Shown: positions 1-6,798 of the stretch, piece after piece
How positions within the stretch are numbered: position 1 is the first letter of the stretch
Layout of the letters: each line of letters starts with the position of its first letter
DNA from: ZC4RG35 sp041747855
GTDB lineage: Bacteria; Actinomycetota; Acidimicrobiia; Spongiisociales; ZC4RG35
Reading direction: 5' to 3'
Assembly: GCA_041747855.1 (NCBI GenBank)
Contig: JBGTEJ010000005.1
Span: forward strand, 1-7,271
DNA length: 7,271 nt
Notes under the pieces: model-generated
Databases searched by the model: none
The model's input: the letters and a program-made list of their open reading frames with translations, nothing else
What the model was told of the DNA's origin: nothing
Program-made: the position numbers and the translations under genes

Positions 1-1298
<1,298 letters not shown>

Positions 1299-1373
1299 TT
1301 CTTCGTTCTGCTCACTTACTCTTCGCTAATCCTGCATGGCCCCGATGTTCCAAATCTTGGCTCGGGTGCAACA

Positions 1374-4300
1374 TCATTCGGCGTCGGGGCGCTCCGGACG
1401 ACTCAGGTCGATACCCAGAGACTCCACTGACTTGTAGGAATCCTCTTCCAGTTCACGGAGTTCGACTTCTTCGCCGGCAGACAGCATCTCGACATTCAGA
1501 CAAAGGCTCTGCATCTCCTTGACCAGAACCCTGAACGACTCCGGGATGCCCGGTTCGGGGATGTTGTCACCCTTGACGATGGCCTCGTACACCTTGACAC
1601 GACCCTGGACATCGTCGGACTTGATGGTGAGTAGCTCCTGGAGTGCGTAGGCAGCGCCGTACGCCTCGAGGGCCCAGACTTCCATCTCGCCGAATCGCTG
1701 CCCACCAAATTGAGCCTTACCGCCCAGCGGCTGCTGGGTGATCATGCTGTAGGGGCCGGTCGAACGGGCGTGAATCTTCTCGTCGACCAGGTGGACCAGT
1801 TTCAGGATGTAGAGGTAGCCGACAGTGACCTGACTATCGAACGGATCCCCGGAGCGTCCGTCATAGAGGGTCGCTTTGCCGTCATTCCCGACCAGGCGAT
1901 CTCCGTCCCGGTTGGGATGGGCGTTGGCGATGACCTGGACGATTTCATCCTCACGGGCACCGTCGAAGACCGGGGTAGCGGTTCTTGTCCAGGGCCCTGC
2001 GCCGACTGCGGCCGGTGAGCTGCTCTTGAACGGCTCCCAACCCTGGGCGGCGGCCCAACCAAGGTGGGTCTCCAAAACCTGTCCCAGGTTCATTCGGGAA
2101 GGAACACCCATCGGCGAAAGGATGATGTCGACTGGCGTCCCATCGGCCATGAAGGGCATCTCTTCTTCGGCGAGGACCTTGGAGATGACTCCCTTGTTGC
2201 CATGACGACCGGCCAGTTTGTCCCCTTCTGAGATCTTCCTCGAAGTGGCGATGTGGATCCGGACGAGTTCGTTGACACCGGGCTGAAGGTCGTACCCCTC
2301 GGAGCGGCGGAACACCTTCACATCGATGACCTTGCCAGACTCGCCATGAGGGACCTTGAGGGAGGTGTCACGCACTTCCCTGGCCTTCTCCCCAAAGATG
2401 GCGCGGAGCAGTCTCTCTTCGGGTGTCAGTTCGGTCTCACCCTTCGGAGTGACCTTGCCGACCAAATAGTCCCCGGGACCGACTTCGGCCCCAACCCGAA
2501 TGATGCCCTCGCTATCGAGGTTGGCGAGCACCTCCTCGGGGACGTTGGGGATGTCCCTTGTGATCTCTTCGGCACCCAGCTTGGTGTCCCGGGCGTCGAG
2601 CTCGTGCTCCTCTATGTGAATCGATGTGAGGATGTCCTCTTTGACCAGGCGCTCACTGATGACGATGGCGTCTTCGAAGTTGTGGCCCTGCCACGGCATG
2701 AAGGCCACCAGCAGGTTCCTCCCGAGGGCAAGCTCTCCACCATCGGTCGACGGACCATCGGCGAGGACTGAACCAACCTCGACCTTCTCGCCTTCGAGGA
2801 CGATGGCCTTGTGGTTCATGCATGTTCCTTGGTTGGAACGGCTGAACTTCTCGAGGGGATAGGCGTGACGCTTGTTGGTGTCCTTCTCCTTGACCACGAT
2901 CTGATCACCGGTGACCTCGATGACTTCACCGGCCACCTTGGAAACGACCATGTCGCCGGAGTCCTGAGCGGCCCTTCCTTCAACACCGGTCCCCACGAGG
3001 GGGGCTTCTGCGGTGAGCAGGGGCACAGCCTGCCGCTGCATGTTCGAACCCATCAGGGCGCGGTTGGCGTCGTCGTGCTCCAGGAAAGGAATCAGAGAAG
3101 TCGAGACCGACACGATCTGCTTGGGCGATACATCCATGTAGTCGACCTGCTTCGGGTCGACGTACTCGACCTCGCCGCCAGCACGGCGCACCAAAACGCG
3201 ATTCCCGACGAAGGTTCCGTCCTCCTTGAGAGGAGCGTTCGCCTGGGCGATGATGAATCGTTCTTCCTCGATGGCGGTCAGGTAATCGACATTGGTGCTG
3301 ACCTTGCCGCCCTCGACGCGCCGATAAGGAGTCTCGATGAAACCGAACTCGTTGACCCTGGCGTAAGAGGCAAGCGAGCCGATCAGGCCGATGTTGGGGC
3401 CTTCGGGAGTTTCGATGGGGCACATCCGGCCATAGTGAGAGGGGTGCACGTCACGCACCTCGAAACCGGCGCGCTCGCGGGAGAGACCCCCCGGGCCCAA
3501 TGCAGACAGCCGTCTCCGGTGGGTGAGTCCTGCTAGCGGGTTGGGCTGGTCCATGAACTGGCTCAACTGAGAGGTCCCGAAGAACGACTTGATCTCGGTG
3601 GTCAAGGGACGGATGTTGATCAGACTCTGAGGGGTGATCGCTTCGGGGTCCTGTGTGGTCATCCGCTCGCGCACGACCCTCTCCAACCGGCTCAGACCGA
3701 CCCGGACATGGTTCTGAATCAACTCACCGACGGTCCGAATGCGACGATTCCCGAAGTGATCGATGTCATCGACCGAAATCGCCACTTCGTTGCCGTTGCT
3801 GGTGGTCATGGTGGCCTGTCCCGCATGGAGGGCCACGAGGTAGCGGATTGCGTCCACGATGTCCTCGTCCCGCAACATCTGCATGCCACCGGCTCGATAG
3901 TCCTTGGGTGTAGCGTCACCGAACTTCTGGGCGACCTTGTAACGACCCACCCTGGTTAGGTCATAGCGCTTGGGGTTGCGGAAGAGGGTCTGAATGAGGC
4001 TTCGAGCTGATTCGACGGTCGTGGGCTCGCCGGGTCTCAGCTTCCGATACAGATCGAGAAGGGCGTCGTCACGGTCGGCGACGGTGTCGCGATCGATGGT
4101 GTTCTTGATCGACTCGGCACCCCCGAACAAGGCCAGGATCTCCTCGTCGGTCTCGGCGATACCGAGGGCCTTGAGGAAGGAGGTGACGTACTGACGTCGC
4201 TTCCGGTCGACTCGCACACCGATGGTGTCCTTCTTGTCGGTGTCGAGTTCGAGCCATGCACCGCGTCCGGGGATGATCTTTCCGGAGTAGATCATCTTGT

Positions 4301-4745
4301 CGGAGGTTTTGTCCTTGGTCACGTCGTAGTACATGCCCGGAGAGCGAACCAACTGGGAAACAATGACCCGCTCGGTGCCATTGATGATGAATACACCCTT
4401 GTCGGTCATGATCGGAAAATCGCCAAGGAACACCTGCTGCTCCTTGATCTCACCGGTGGCCTTGTTGACGAAGCGCGCCGTGACGTAGAGGGGCTGCGCG
4501 TAGTTCTGGTCACGCTCGCGTGCTTCTTCGAGACTGATCAGAGGATCGGCGAACCGATGATCGGTCAGTTCCAGGGCAAGATTGCCGGTGAAATCCTCGA
4601 TCGGGTTGATCTCGTTGAAGATGTCCCGCAGACCCTCATCGAGAAACCACTGAAACGACTCGTGTTGAACCGCGAGCAGATCCGGAAGAGGAAGTACTTC
4701 GGGTATTTTGCCAAATGAGAAGCGTTCAGAAACGCGCGAAACCAA
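1374..4745 (-). CDS. rpoB: RNA polymerase beta subunit
   Basis: Second-largest catalytic subunit of RNA polymerase, complete at 1123 residues, close to the usual actinobacterial length. Landmarks with residue 1 at 4745: N-terminal FGKIPEVLPLPDLL (about 11-24), the rifampicin-binding cluster FFGTSQLSQFMD...LSALGPGGL (388-421), RDVHPSHYGRMCPIETPEGP right after it, the PWQGHNFEDAIVISERLVKE block (684-703), the active-centre GDKLAGRHGNKGVIS with lysines K843 and K851, and the C-terminal GPYSMITQQPLGGKAQFGGQ (clamp-binding) region. The frame remains open up to a GTG at 4793, but I chose the TTG at 4745 because a full AGGAGG lies six bases before it and FGKIPEVLP then follows after a normal short N-terminus. 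Rifampicin contacts equivalent to E. coli Q513, D516, H526 and S531 are kept, whereas N518 is Pro, S522 is Ala and K527 is Arg. rpoC follows after 75 bp. No rplL lies directly upstream. Confidence 0.99.
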   Translation of the reverse strand: MVSRVSERFSFGKIPEVLPLPDLLAVQHESFQWFLDEGLRDIFNEINPIEDFTGNLALELTDHRFADPLISLEEARERDQNYAQPLYVTARFVNKATGEIKEQQVFLGDFPIMTDKGVFIINGTERVIVSQLVRSPGMYYDVTKDKTSDKMIYSGKIIPGRGAWLELDTDKKDTIGVRVDRKRRQYVTSFLKALGIAETDEEILALFGGAESIKNTIDRDTVADRDDALLDLYRKLRPGEPTTVESARSLIQTLFRNPKRYDLTRVGRYKVAQKFGDATPKDYRAGGMQMLRDEDIVDAIRYLVALHAGQATMTTSNGNEVAISVDDIDHFGNRRIRTVGELIQNHVRVGLSRLERVVRERMTTQDPEAITPQSLINIRPLTTEIKSFFGTSQLSQFMDQPNPLAGLTHRRRLSALGPGGLSRERAGFEVRDVHPSHYGRMCPIETPEGPNIGLIGSLASYARVNEFGFIETPYRRVEGGKVSTNVDYLTAIEEERFIIAQANAPLKEDGTFVGNRVLVRRAGGEVEYVDPKQVDYMDVSPKQIVSVSTSLIPFLEHDDANRALMGSNMQRQAVPLLTAEAPLVGTGVEGRAAQDSGDMVVSKVAGEVIEVTGDQIVVKEKDTNKRHAYPLEKFSRSNQGTCMNHKAIVLEGEKVEVGSVLADGPSTDGGELALGRNLLVAFMPWQGHNFEDAIVISERLVKEDILTSIHIEEHELDARDTKLGAEEITRDIPNVPEEVLANLDSEGIIRVGAEVGPGDYLVGKVTPKGETELTPEERLLRAIFGEKAREVRDTSLKVPHGESGKVIDVKVFRRSEGYDLQPGVNELVRIHIATSRKISEGDKLAGRHGNKGVISKVLAEEEMPFMADGTPVDIILSPMGVPSRMNLGQVLETHLGWAAAQGWEPFKSSSPAAVGAGPWTRTATPVFDGAREDEIVQVIANAHPNRDGDRLVGNDGKATLYDGRSGDPFDSQVTVGYLYILKLVHLVDEKIHARSTGPYSMITQQPLGGKAQFGGQRFGEMEVWALEAYGAAYALQELLTIKSDDVQGRVKVYEAIVKGDNIPEPGIPESFRVLVKEMQSLCLNVEMLSAGEEVELRELEEDSYKSVESLGIDLSRPERPDAE

Positions 4746-4751
4746 GGGGGG

Positions 4752-4757
4752 CCTCCT
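4752..4757 (-). promoter_or_regulatory. rpoB ribosome-binding site, decides TTG start
   Basis: Minus-strand AGGAGG, within GAGGAGG, followed by six C residues and then TTG at 4745. The match and spacing are ideal, and none of the other upstream in-frame candidates (for example GTG at 4793) has an SD. This makes the rare TTG codon the most likely rpoB start. Confidence 0.85.
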
Positions 4758-4793
4758 CGAGGTGATGCCAAAGGGGTTGACGCAAGAGAACAC

Positions 4794-4824
4794 ATGCTAA
4801 CAGACGCGCGTTTGCATGTCCCAA
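4794..4824 (-). promoter_or_regulatory. possible second rpoB promoter (P2)
   Basis: Minus-strand TTGGGA (4824-4819) as -35 and TAGCAT (4799-4794, fits TAnnnT) as -10 are separated by 19 bp, longer than ideal. Transcripts would start near 4787, keep the rpoB SD and lack the upstream ORF and its hairpins. Weak evidence; the same bases also form the third leader hairpin. Confidence 0.2.
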
Positions 4825-4874
4825 TCGGAATCTCGCACTTGTTGAAACGCCCACCGATTGACCGGTGGTCGCAT
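4797..4874 (-). CDS. candidate 25-residue leader peptide (uORF) in the rpoB leader
   Basis: On the minus strand, ATG at 4874 opens a 25-codon frame ending with TAG at 4799-4797. It is preceded by a perfect AGGAGG (4886-4881) at six-base spacing, as good as the rpoB SD itself. A GTG immediately before the ATG is an alternative start. The peptide begins MRPPVNRWAFQQVR and ends DMQTRVC. It has two Trp, no run of a single amino acid, and no signal or membrane segment. It lies about 19 nt into the transcript from the predicted promoter and 52 nt upstream of the rpoB start, in the same reading frame as rpoB. Stop-codon occupancy would cover the 3' arm of the leader hairpin at 4819-4792. I do not recognise a family. 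It could be a translated regulatory uORF or a chance frame; the strong SD is the main reason to report it. Confidence 0.4.
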   Translation of the reverse strand: MRPPVNRWAFQQVRDSDWDMQTRVC

Positions 4875-4898
4875 CACGGCCCTCCTGGGCCTTCCGTC

Positions 4899-4928
4899 AT
4901 CCTATAGGGTTTTGGAGAAACCCGTCAA
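4899..4928 (-). promoter_or_regulatory. main rpoB promoter (P1), sigma-A type
   Basis: Minus-strand TTGACG (4928-4923) is a near-consensus -35. TAGGAT (4904-4899) is a TAnnnT -10 at 18-bp spacing; the overlapping TATAGG at 16 bp is an alternative. Transcription is expected at the A residues near 4892-4893. The spacer contains a 6-bp inverted repeat, GGGTTT-ctcca-AAACCC (4923-4907). Its place, between the small membrane-protein gene and rpoB, fits a promoter for the rpoBC operon. Confidence 0.7.
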
Positions 4929-4957
4929 GGTTCATTGTCTGATCGTTCGGAATGCGT

Positions 4958-5098
4958 TCAGCCGTCCAGACCGGGGGTGTCGCCGAACCCGAGTACATGG
5001 AAGGCGAAGAGGAGTCCGGCGAACACGATCAGGGCAATCAGGAGACCCATCAGCCAAGGGGGCAGGGTCCGGTAACGACCGGGACCTTGATTCGCCAT
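4958..5098 (-). CDS. 46-residue single-pass membrane protein, unknown function
   Basis: A short frame runs from ATG at 5098 to TGA at 4960-4958. The peptide has a short polar, basic N-terminus (MANQGPGRYRTLPP), one strongly hydrophobic helix at about residues 15-38 (begins WLMGLLIALIVFAGLL), and a short tail, GDTPGLDG. Positive charges (R8, R10) precede the helix and an aspartate-bearing tail follows it, which suggests N-terminus in, C-terminus out. There is no SD at useful distance, but a TAnnnT box ends exactly six bases before the ATG, the arrangement of a leaderless actinobacterial gene. It lies upstream of rpoB on the same strand, with the rpoB promoter after its stop, and is divergent from the rim pair. 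I do not recognise a family and assign no function. Coding is supported by the clean hydrophobic segment and the promoter geometry. Confidence 0.65.
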   Translation of the reverse strand: MANQGPGRYRTLPPWLMGLLIALIVFAGLLFAFHVLGFGDTPGLDG

Positions 5099-5104
5099 TG
5101 GACA

Positions 5105-5110
5105 AGGTTA
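5105..5110 (-). promoter_or_regulatory. -10 box of a leaderless promoter for the small membrane protein
   Basis: Minus-strand TAACCT fits TAnnnT. Six bases (TGTCCA) separate it from the ATG at 5098, so transcription would begin on or next to the A of the start codon. There is no recognisable -35, which is common for actinobacterial promoters. Confidence 0.5.
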
Positions 5111-5152
5111 GTCCTCAACGGGGGCGCTCTCGGTGGGCGAACCACCTGGGGC

Positions 5153-5158
5153 TAGTGT
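5153..5158 (+). promoter_or_regulatory. possible -10 box for the rim operon
   Basis: TAGTGT fits TAnnnT and lies ten bases before the ATG at 5169, giving a near-leaderless transcript. There is no SD before that ATG and no clear -35. If the GTG at 5133 were the true start instead, this box would lie inside the gene and would be meaningless. Confidence 0.25.
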
Positions 5159-5168
5159 TGCCCGCCGG

Positions 5169-5630
5169 ATGTCAGCGAAGAACCAACGACGCAAGACCAT
5201 CGGATGGCGGGAGTGGGTCCGGATCCCCGAGCTCGGGGTACCGGAGATCAAAGCCAAGATCGACACCGGGGCCGACAACTCTTCCCTCCACGCTTTCAAT
5301 ATCAGTCGGTTCGAAAAGGATGGCGTCCCGTATGTTCGATTCGAGATCCACCCCAAACAGAGGAAGCGGAAGCCAGCAGTCCTGTGCGAGGCTGAGGTGG
5401 TCATGGAGAGGAAGGTCAAGAATCCGGGGGGCCGGCTCGAGGTGCGACCGGTTATCAAGACCAAGCTGCTGGTTGCGGGAAGAGAGATCGAGGCCCTGGT
5501 CAACCTGACTACCAGAGACGAGATGACCTTCCGTCTCCTCCTCGGTCGGAGGACCATCCGGGACCACTTCATCGTGGATCCTGGAAAGAGTTATATAGGG
5601 GCGCGACCGGCAAGAATGGAGGACAAGTGA
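5169..5630 (+). CDS. rimB: RimB-like retropepsin-fold protease ('ATP-dependent zinc protease' family)
   Basis: Member of the small RimK-associated protease family (often annotated 'ATP-dependent zinc protease', PF05618), whose members have a retropepsin-like fold and accompany RimK-type glutamate ligases. From the ATG at 5169 the protein has 153 residues, usual for the family. Seen: the opening IGWREWVRIPELGVPEIKAK; the aspartic-protease-like IDTGADNSSLHA with D32 as the likely catalytic Asp; VRPVIKT near 93; and the C-terminal NLTTRDEMTFRLLLGRR followed by FIVDPGKSY. An in-frame GTG at 5133, with GGGGG eight bases upstream, would add 12 residues; I prefer the ATG because homologues begin shortly before the GWREW block. 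Its TGA overlaps the GTG start of rimK, so the two are probably translationally coupled. The expected role is trimming the glutamate tail made by RimK or otherwise regulating it. Family assignment is firm; substrate is inferred. Confidence 0.9.
   Translation: MSAKNQRRKTIGWREWVRIPELGVPEIKAKIDTGADNSSLHAFNISRFEKDGVPYVRFEIHPKQRKRKPAVLCEAEVVMERKVKNPGGRLEVRPVIKTKLLVAGREIEALVNLTTRDEMTFRLLLGRRTIRDHFIVDPGKSYIGARPARMEDK
5618..5623 (+). promoter_or_regulatory. rimK ribosome-binding site
   Basis: GGAGGA inside the end of rimB lies only three bases before the GTG at 5627. With the shared GTGA stop/start, it fixes this GTG as the rimK start and suggests reinitiation after rimB. Confidence 0.75.
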
Positions 5631-6505
5631 GAATCGCCATCCTCTCTCGAAGCGCCAGCCTCTACTCGACTGCCCGCCTCAAAGAGGCCGGACTCGCTCG
5701 CGGTCACGAGGTCTCAGTCGTCGACTACCTGCGGTGCTACATGGACATCACGGCCCGGAGGGCAAAGGTCCTCTACCGCGGTGACGTGGTTGAACCGGCT
5801 GCAGTGATACCCCGAATCGGTGCCACCTACACCTTCTACGGAATGGCAGTGGTCAGACAGTTCGAGGCTGCCGGGGTCTACACGGTCAACAGCTCCGACG
5901 CAATCGGAAGGAGCCGGGACAAGCTCAGCGCCATGCAGCATCTAACCAGAGCCGGAGTCGGGCTCCCCACCACCAGTTTTGCCCACTCGACCCAAGACAT
6001 CGACGGGATCCTCGAGGTAGTCGGCGGGACCCCTGTCGTGGTGAAGCTGCTCGAAGGAACTCAGGGTGTCGGTGTCGTGCTCGCAGAGACCCGAAAAGCC
6101 GCGGAGTCGGTCATTGGCGCCTTCCGCCAAATGGACGCCAACTTCATCGTTCAGGACTACATCAAGGAGGCGGCAGGTTCAGACATCAGGGCCTTCGTCG
6201 TTGGAGGCAAGGTAGTTGCGTCAATGAGACGGACCGGTGCTCCCGGTGACTTTCGCTCGAATCTTCATCGGGGTGGCTCGGCAGTGTCGGTCAAGCTCAC
6301 CCCCAAAGAGCGCTCCACCGCGATCCGCGCCGCAAAGACCATGGGACTGAATGTGGCCGGTGTTGACATGCTGCAGTCTTCGGAAGGCCCACTTGTCCTC
6401 GAAGTCAACTCTTCGCCAGGACTCGAAGGGATCGAAGGCGCTAGCGGTGTCGACATAGCCGATCAGATCATCGAGTACATCGAAGACAACACCGACATCG
6501 GGTAA
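5627..6505 (+). CDS. rimK: RimK, ATP-grasp glutamate ligase (ribosomal protein S6 modification)
   Basis: Cytoplasmic ATP-grasp ligase. In E. coli, RimK adds glutamate residues to the C-terminus of ribosomal protein S6, using ATP. The 292 residues match the normal RimK length and follow the proteobacterial protein closely. The N-terminal domain has MRIAILSR and PRIGATYTFYG with RQFE (about 62-80); SRDKL (96-100) leads into the ATP-grasp domain; VVVKLLEGTQGVGVVLAE (137-154) gives the nucleotide-binding Lys and glycine loop; QDYIKEA (176-182) is followed by SDIR, GDFRSNLHRGG (207-217), GVDML and the metal-binding LEVNSSPGLEGIE (258-270). All expected ATP and metal residues are present, so it should be active. 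The gene starts with GTG overlapping the rimB stop and ends with TAA, 29 bp from the convergent whiB. Related ligases (LysX, CofF) are less likely given the RimK-specific motifs and the RimB partner. S6 as the substrate here is inferred. Confidence 0.95.
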   Translation: MRIAILSRSASLYSTARLKEAGLARGHEVSVVDYLRCYMDITARRAKVLYRGDVVEPAAVIPRIGATYTFYGMAVVRQFEAAGVYTVNSSDAIGRSRDKLSAMQHLTRAGVGLPTTSFAHSTQDIDGILEVVGGTPVVVKLLEGTQGVGVVLAETRKAAESVIGAFRQMDANFIVQDYIKEAAGSDIRAFVVGGKVVASMRRTGAPGDFRSNLHRGGSAVSVKLTPKERSTAIRAAKTMGLNVAGVDMLQSSEGPLVLEVNSSPGLEGIEGASGVDIADQIIEYIEDNTDIG

Positions 6506-6534
6506 TCGCCCACGATTCAGATTTTTGGGCCGGG

Positions 6535-6798
6535 TCAGGACGCTCGGCGAACTTCTTTGAGCCAGTGACGACGCATGGCGCGTCGCTCCCGAGCGGTGTG
6601 ACCACCCCAGATACCTTCGGTCTGGTTGGTTTCGATTGCCCAACTCAGGCACTCATCGGCCACCGGGCAAGTGGCGCATATCGCCTTGGCTTTGGCAATC
6701 CCCCGGAGATCGTCCCGCTCAGGGAAGAACGACACCTCATCGAGTACTTCGCCGCAAGCTGCAGCCTCTCTCCACGGAGTAACTGTCAAGTCGATCAT
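6535..6798 (-). CDS. WhiB-family [4Fe-4S] transcriptional regulator
   Basis: WhiB-like proteins carry a [4Fe-4S] cluster, bind region 4 of the principal sigma factor and control development, redox or stress genes in Actinobacteria. With the ATG at 6798 the protein has 87 residues. The four cluster cysteines are C15, C41, C44 and C50 (C-x25-C-x2-C-x5-C). The family turn GIWGG is at 62-66, followed by a basic tail (ARERRAMRRHW) for DNA binding. The frame is open for 32 more codons, but the ATG has GGGGA at six-base spacing, and MIDLTVTPWREAAAC is a standard WhiB beginning, so the longer form is unlikely. A GTG directly before the ATG is an alternative start. It is compact like WhiB1/WhiB2, but the exact subclass cannot be fixed by eye. 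It is convergent with rimK and separated from the upstream acyl-CoA dehydrogenase gene by about 360 bp, so it probably has its own promoter. Confidence 0.95.
   Translation of the reverse strand: MIDLTVTPWREAAACGEVLDEVSFFPERDDLRGIAKAKAICATCPVADECLSWAIETNQTEGIWGGHTARERRAMRRHWLKEVRRAS

Larger units (their letters stand above)
4792..4891 (-). promoter_or_regulatory. rpoB 5' leader with three inverted repeats
   Basis: The predicted rpoB transcript has an untranslated leader of about 147 nt. Reading the minus strand, three hairpin-forming repeats follow one another. 4891-4878 is GGCCC-AGGA-GGGCC, at the very 5' end of the predicted RNA. 4868-4851 is CCACCG-GTCAAT-CGGTGG. 4819-4792 has arms ACATGC/GCATGT, one A-A mismatch, then AAC/GTT and an 8-nt loop. 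None is followed by a U tract, so they are not ordinary terminators. The first places the SD of the upstream ORF in its loop and 3' arm, and the third contains that ORF's stop codon. The pairing is seen in the sequence. A regulatory role, such as control of early rpoBC expression, is inferred. Confidence 0.4.

Noticed and set aside
2811..3536. 241-codon plus-strand frame inside rpoB
   Set aside because: Antisense shadow of conserved rpoB, covering part of the rifampicin-binding cluster; no SD or domain.
4746..4793. Longer RpoB starting at GTG 4793
   Set aside because: It would place the strong AGGAGG inside the gene and has no SD of its own; the added 16 residues do not resemble RpoB N-termini.
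4858..5508. 216-codon plus-strand frame across the control region and rimB
   Set aside because: It runs out of frame through rimB, and is antisense to the rpoB promoter and the small membrane protein; composition (Arg, Ser, Gly) is that of a shadow frame.
6508..6530. Terminator between rimK and whiB
   Set aside because: GCCCA...TGGGC can pair over 5 bp, but the loop is 13 nt and the T run lies in the loop instead of after the stem, so it does not fit an intrinsic terminator in either direction.
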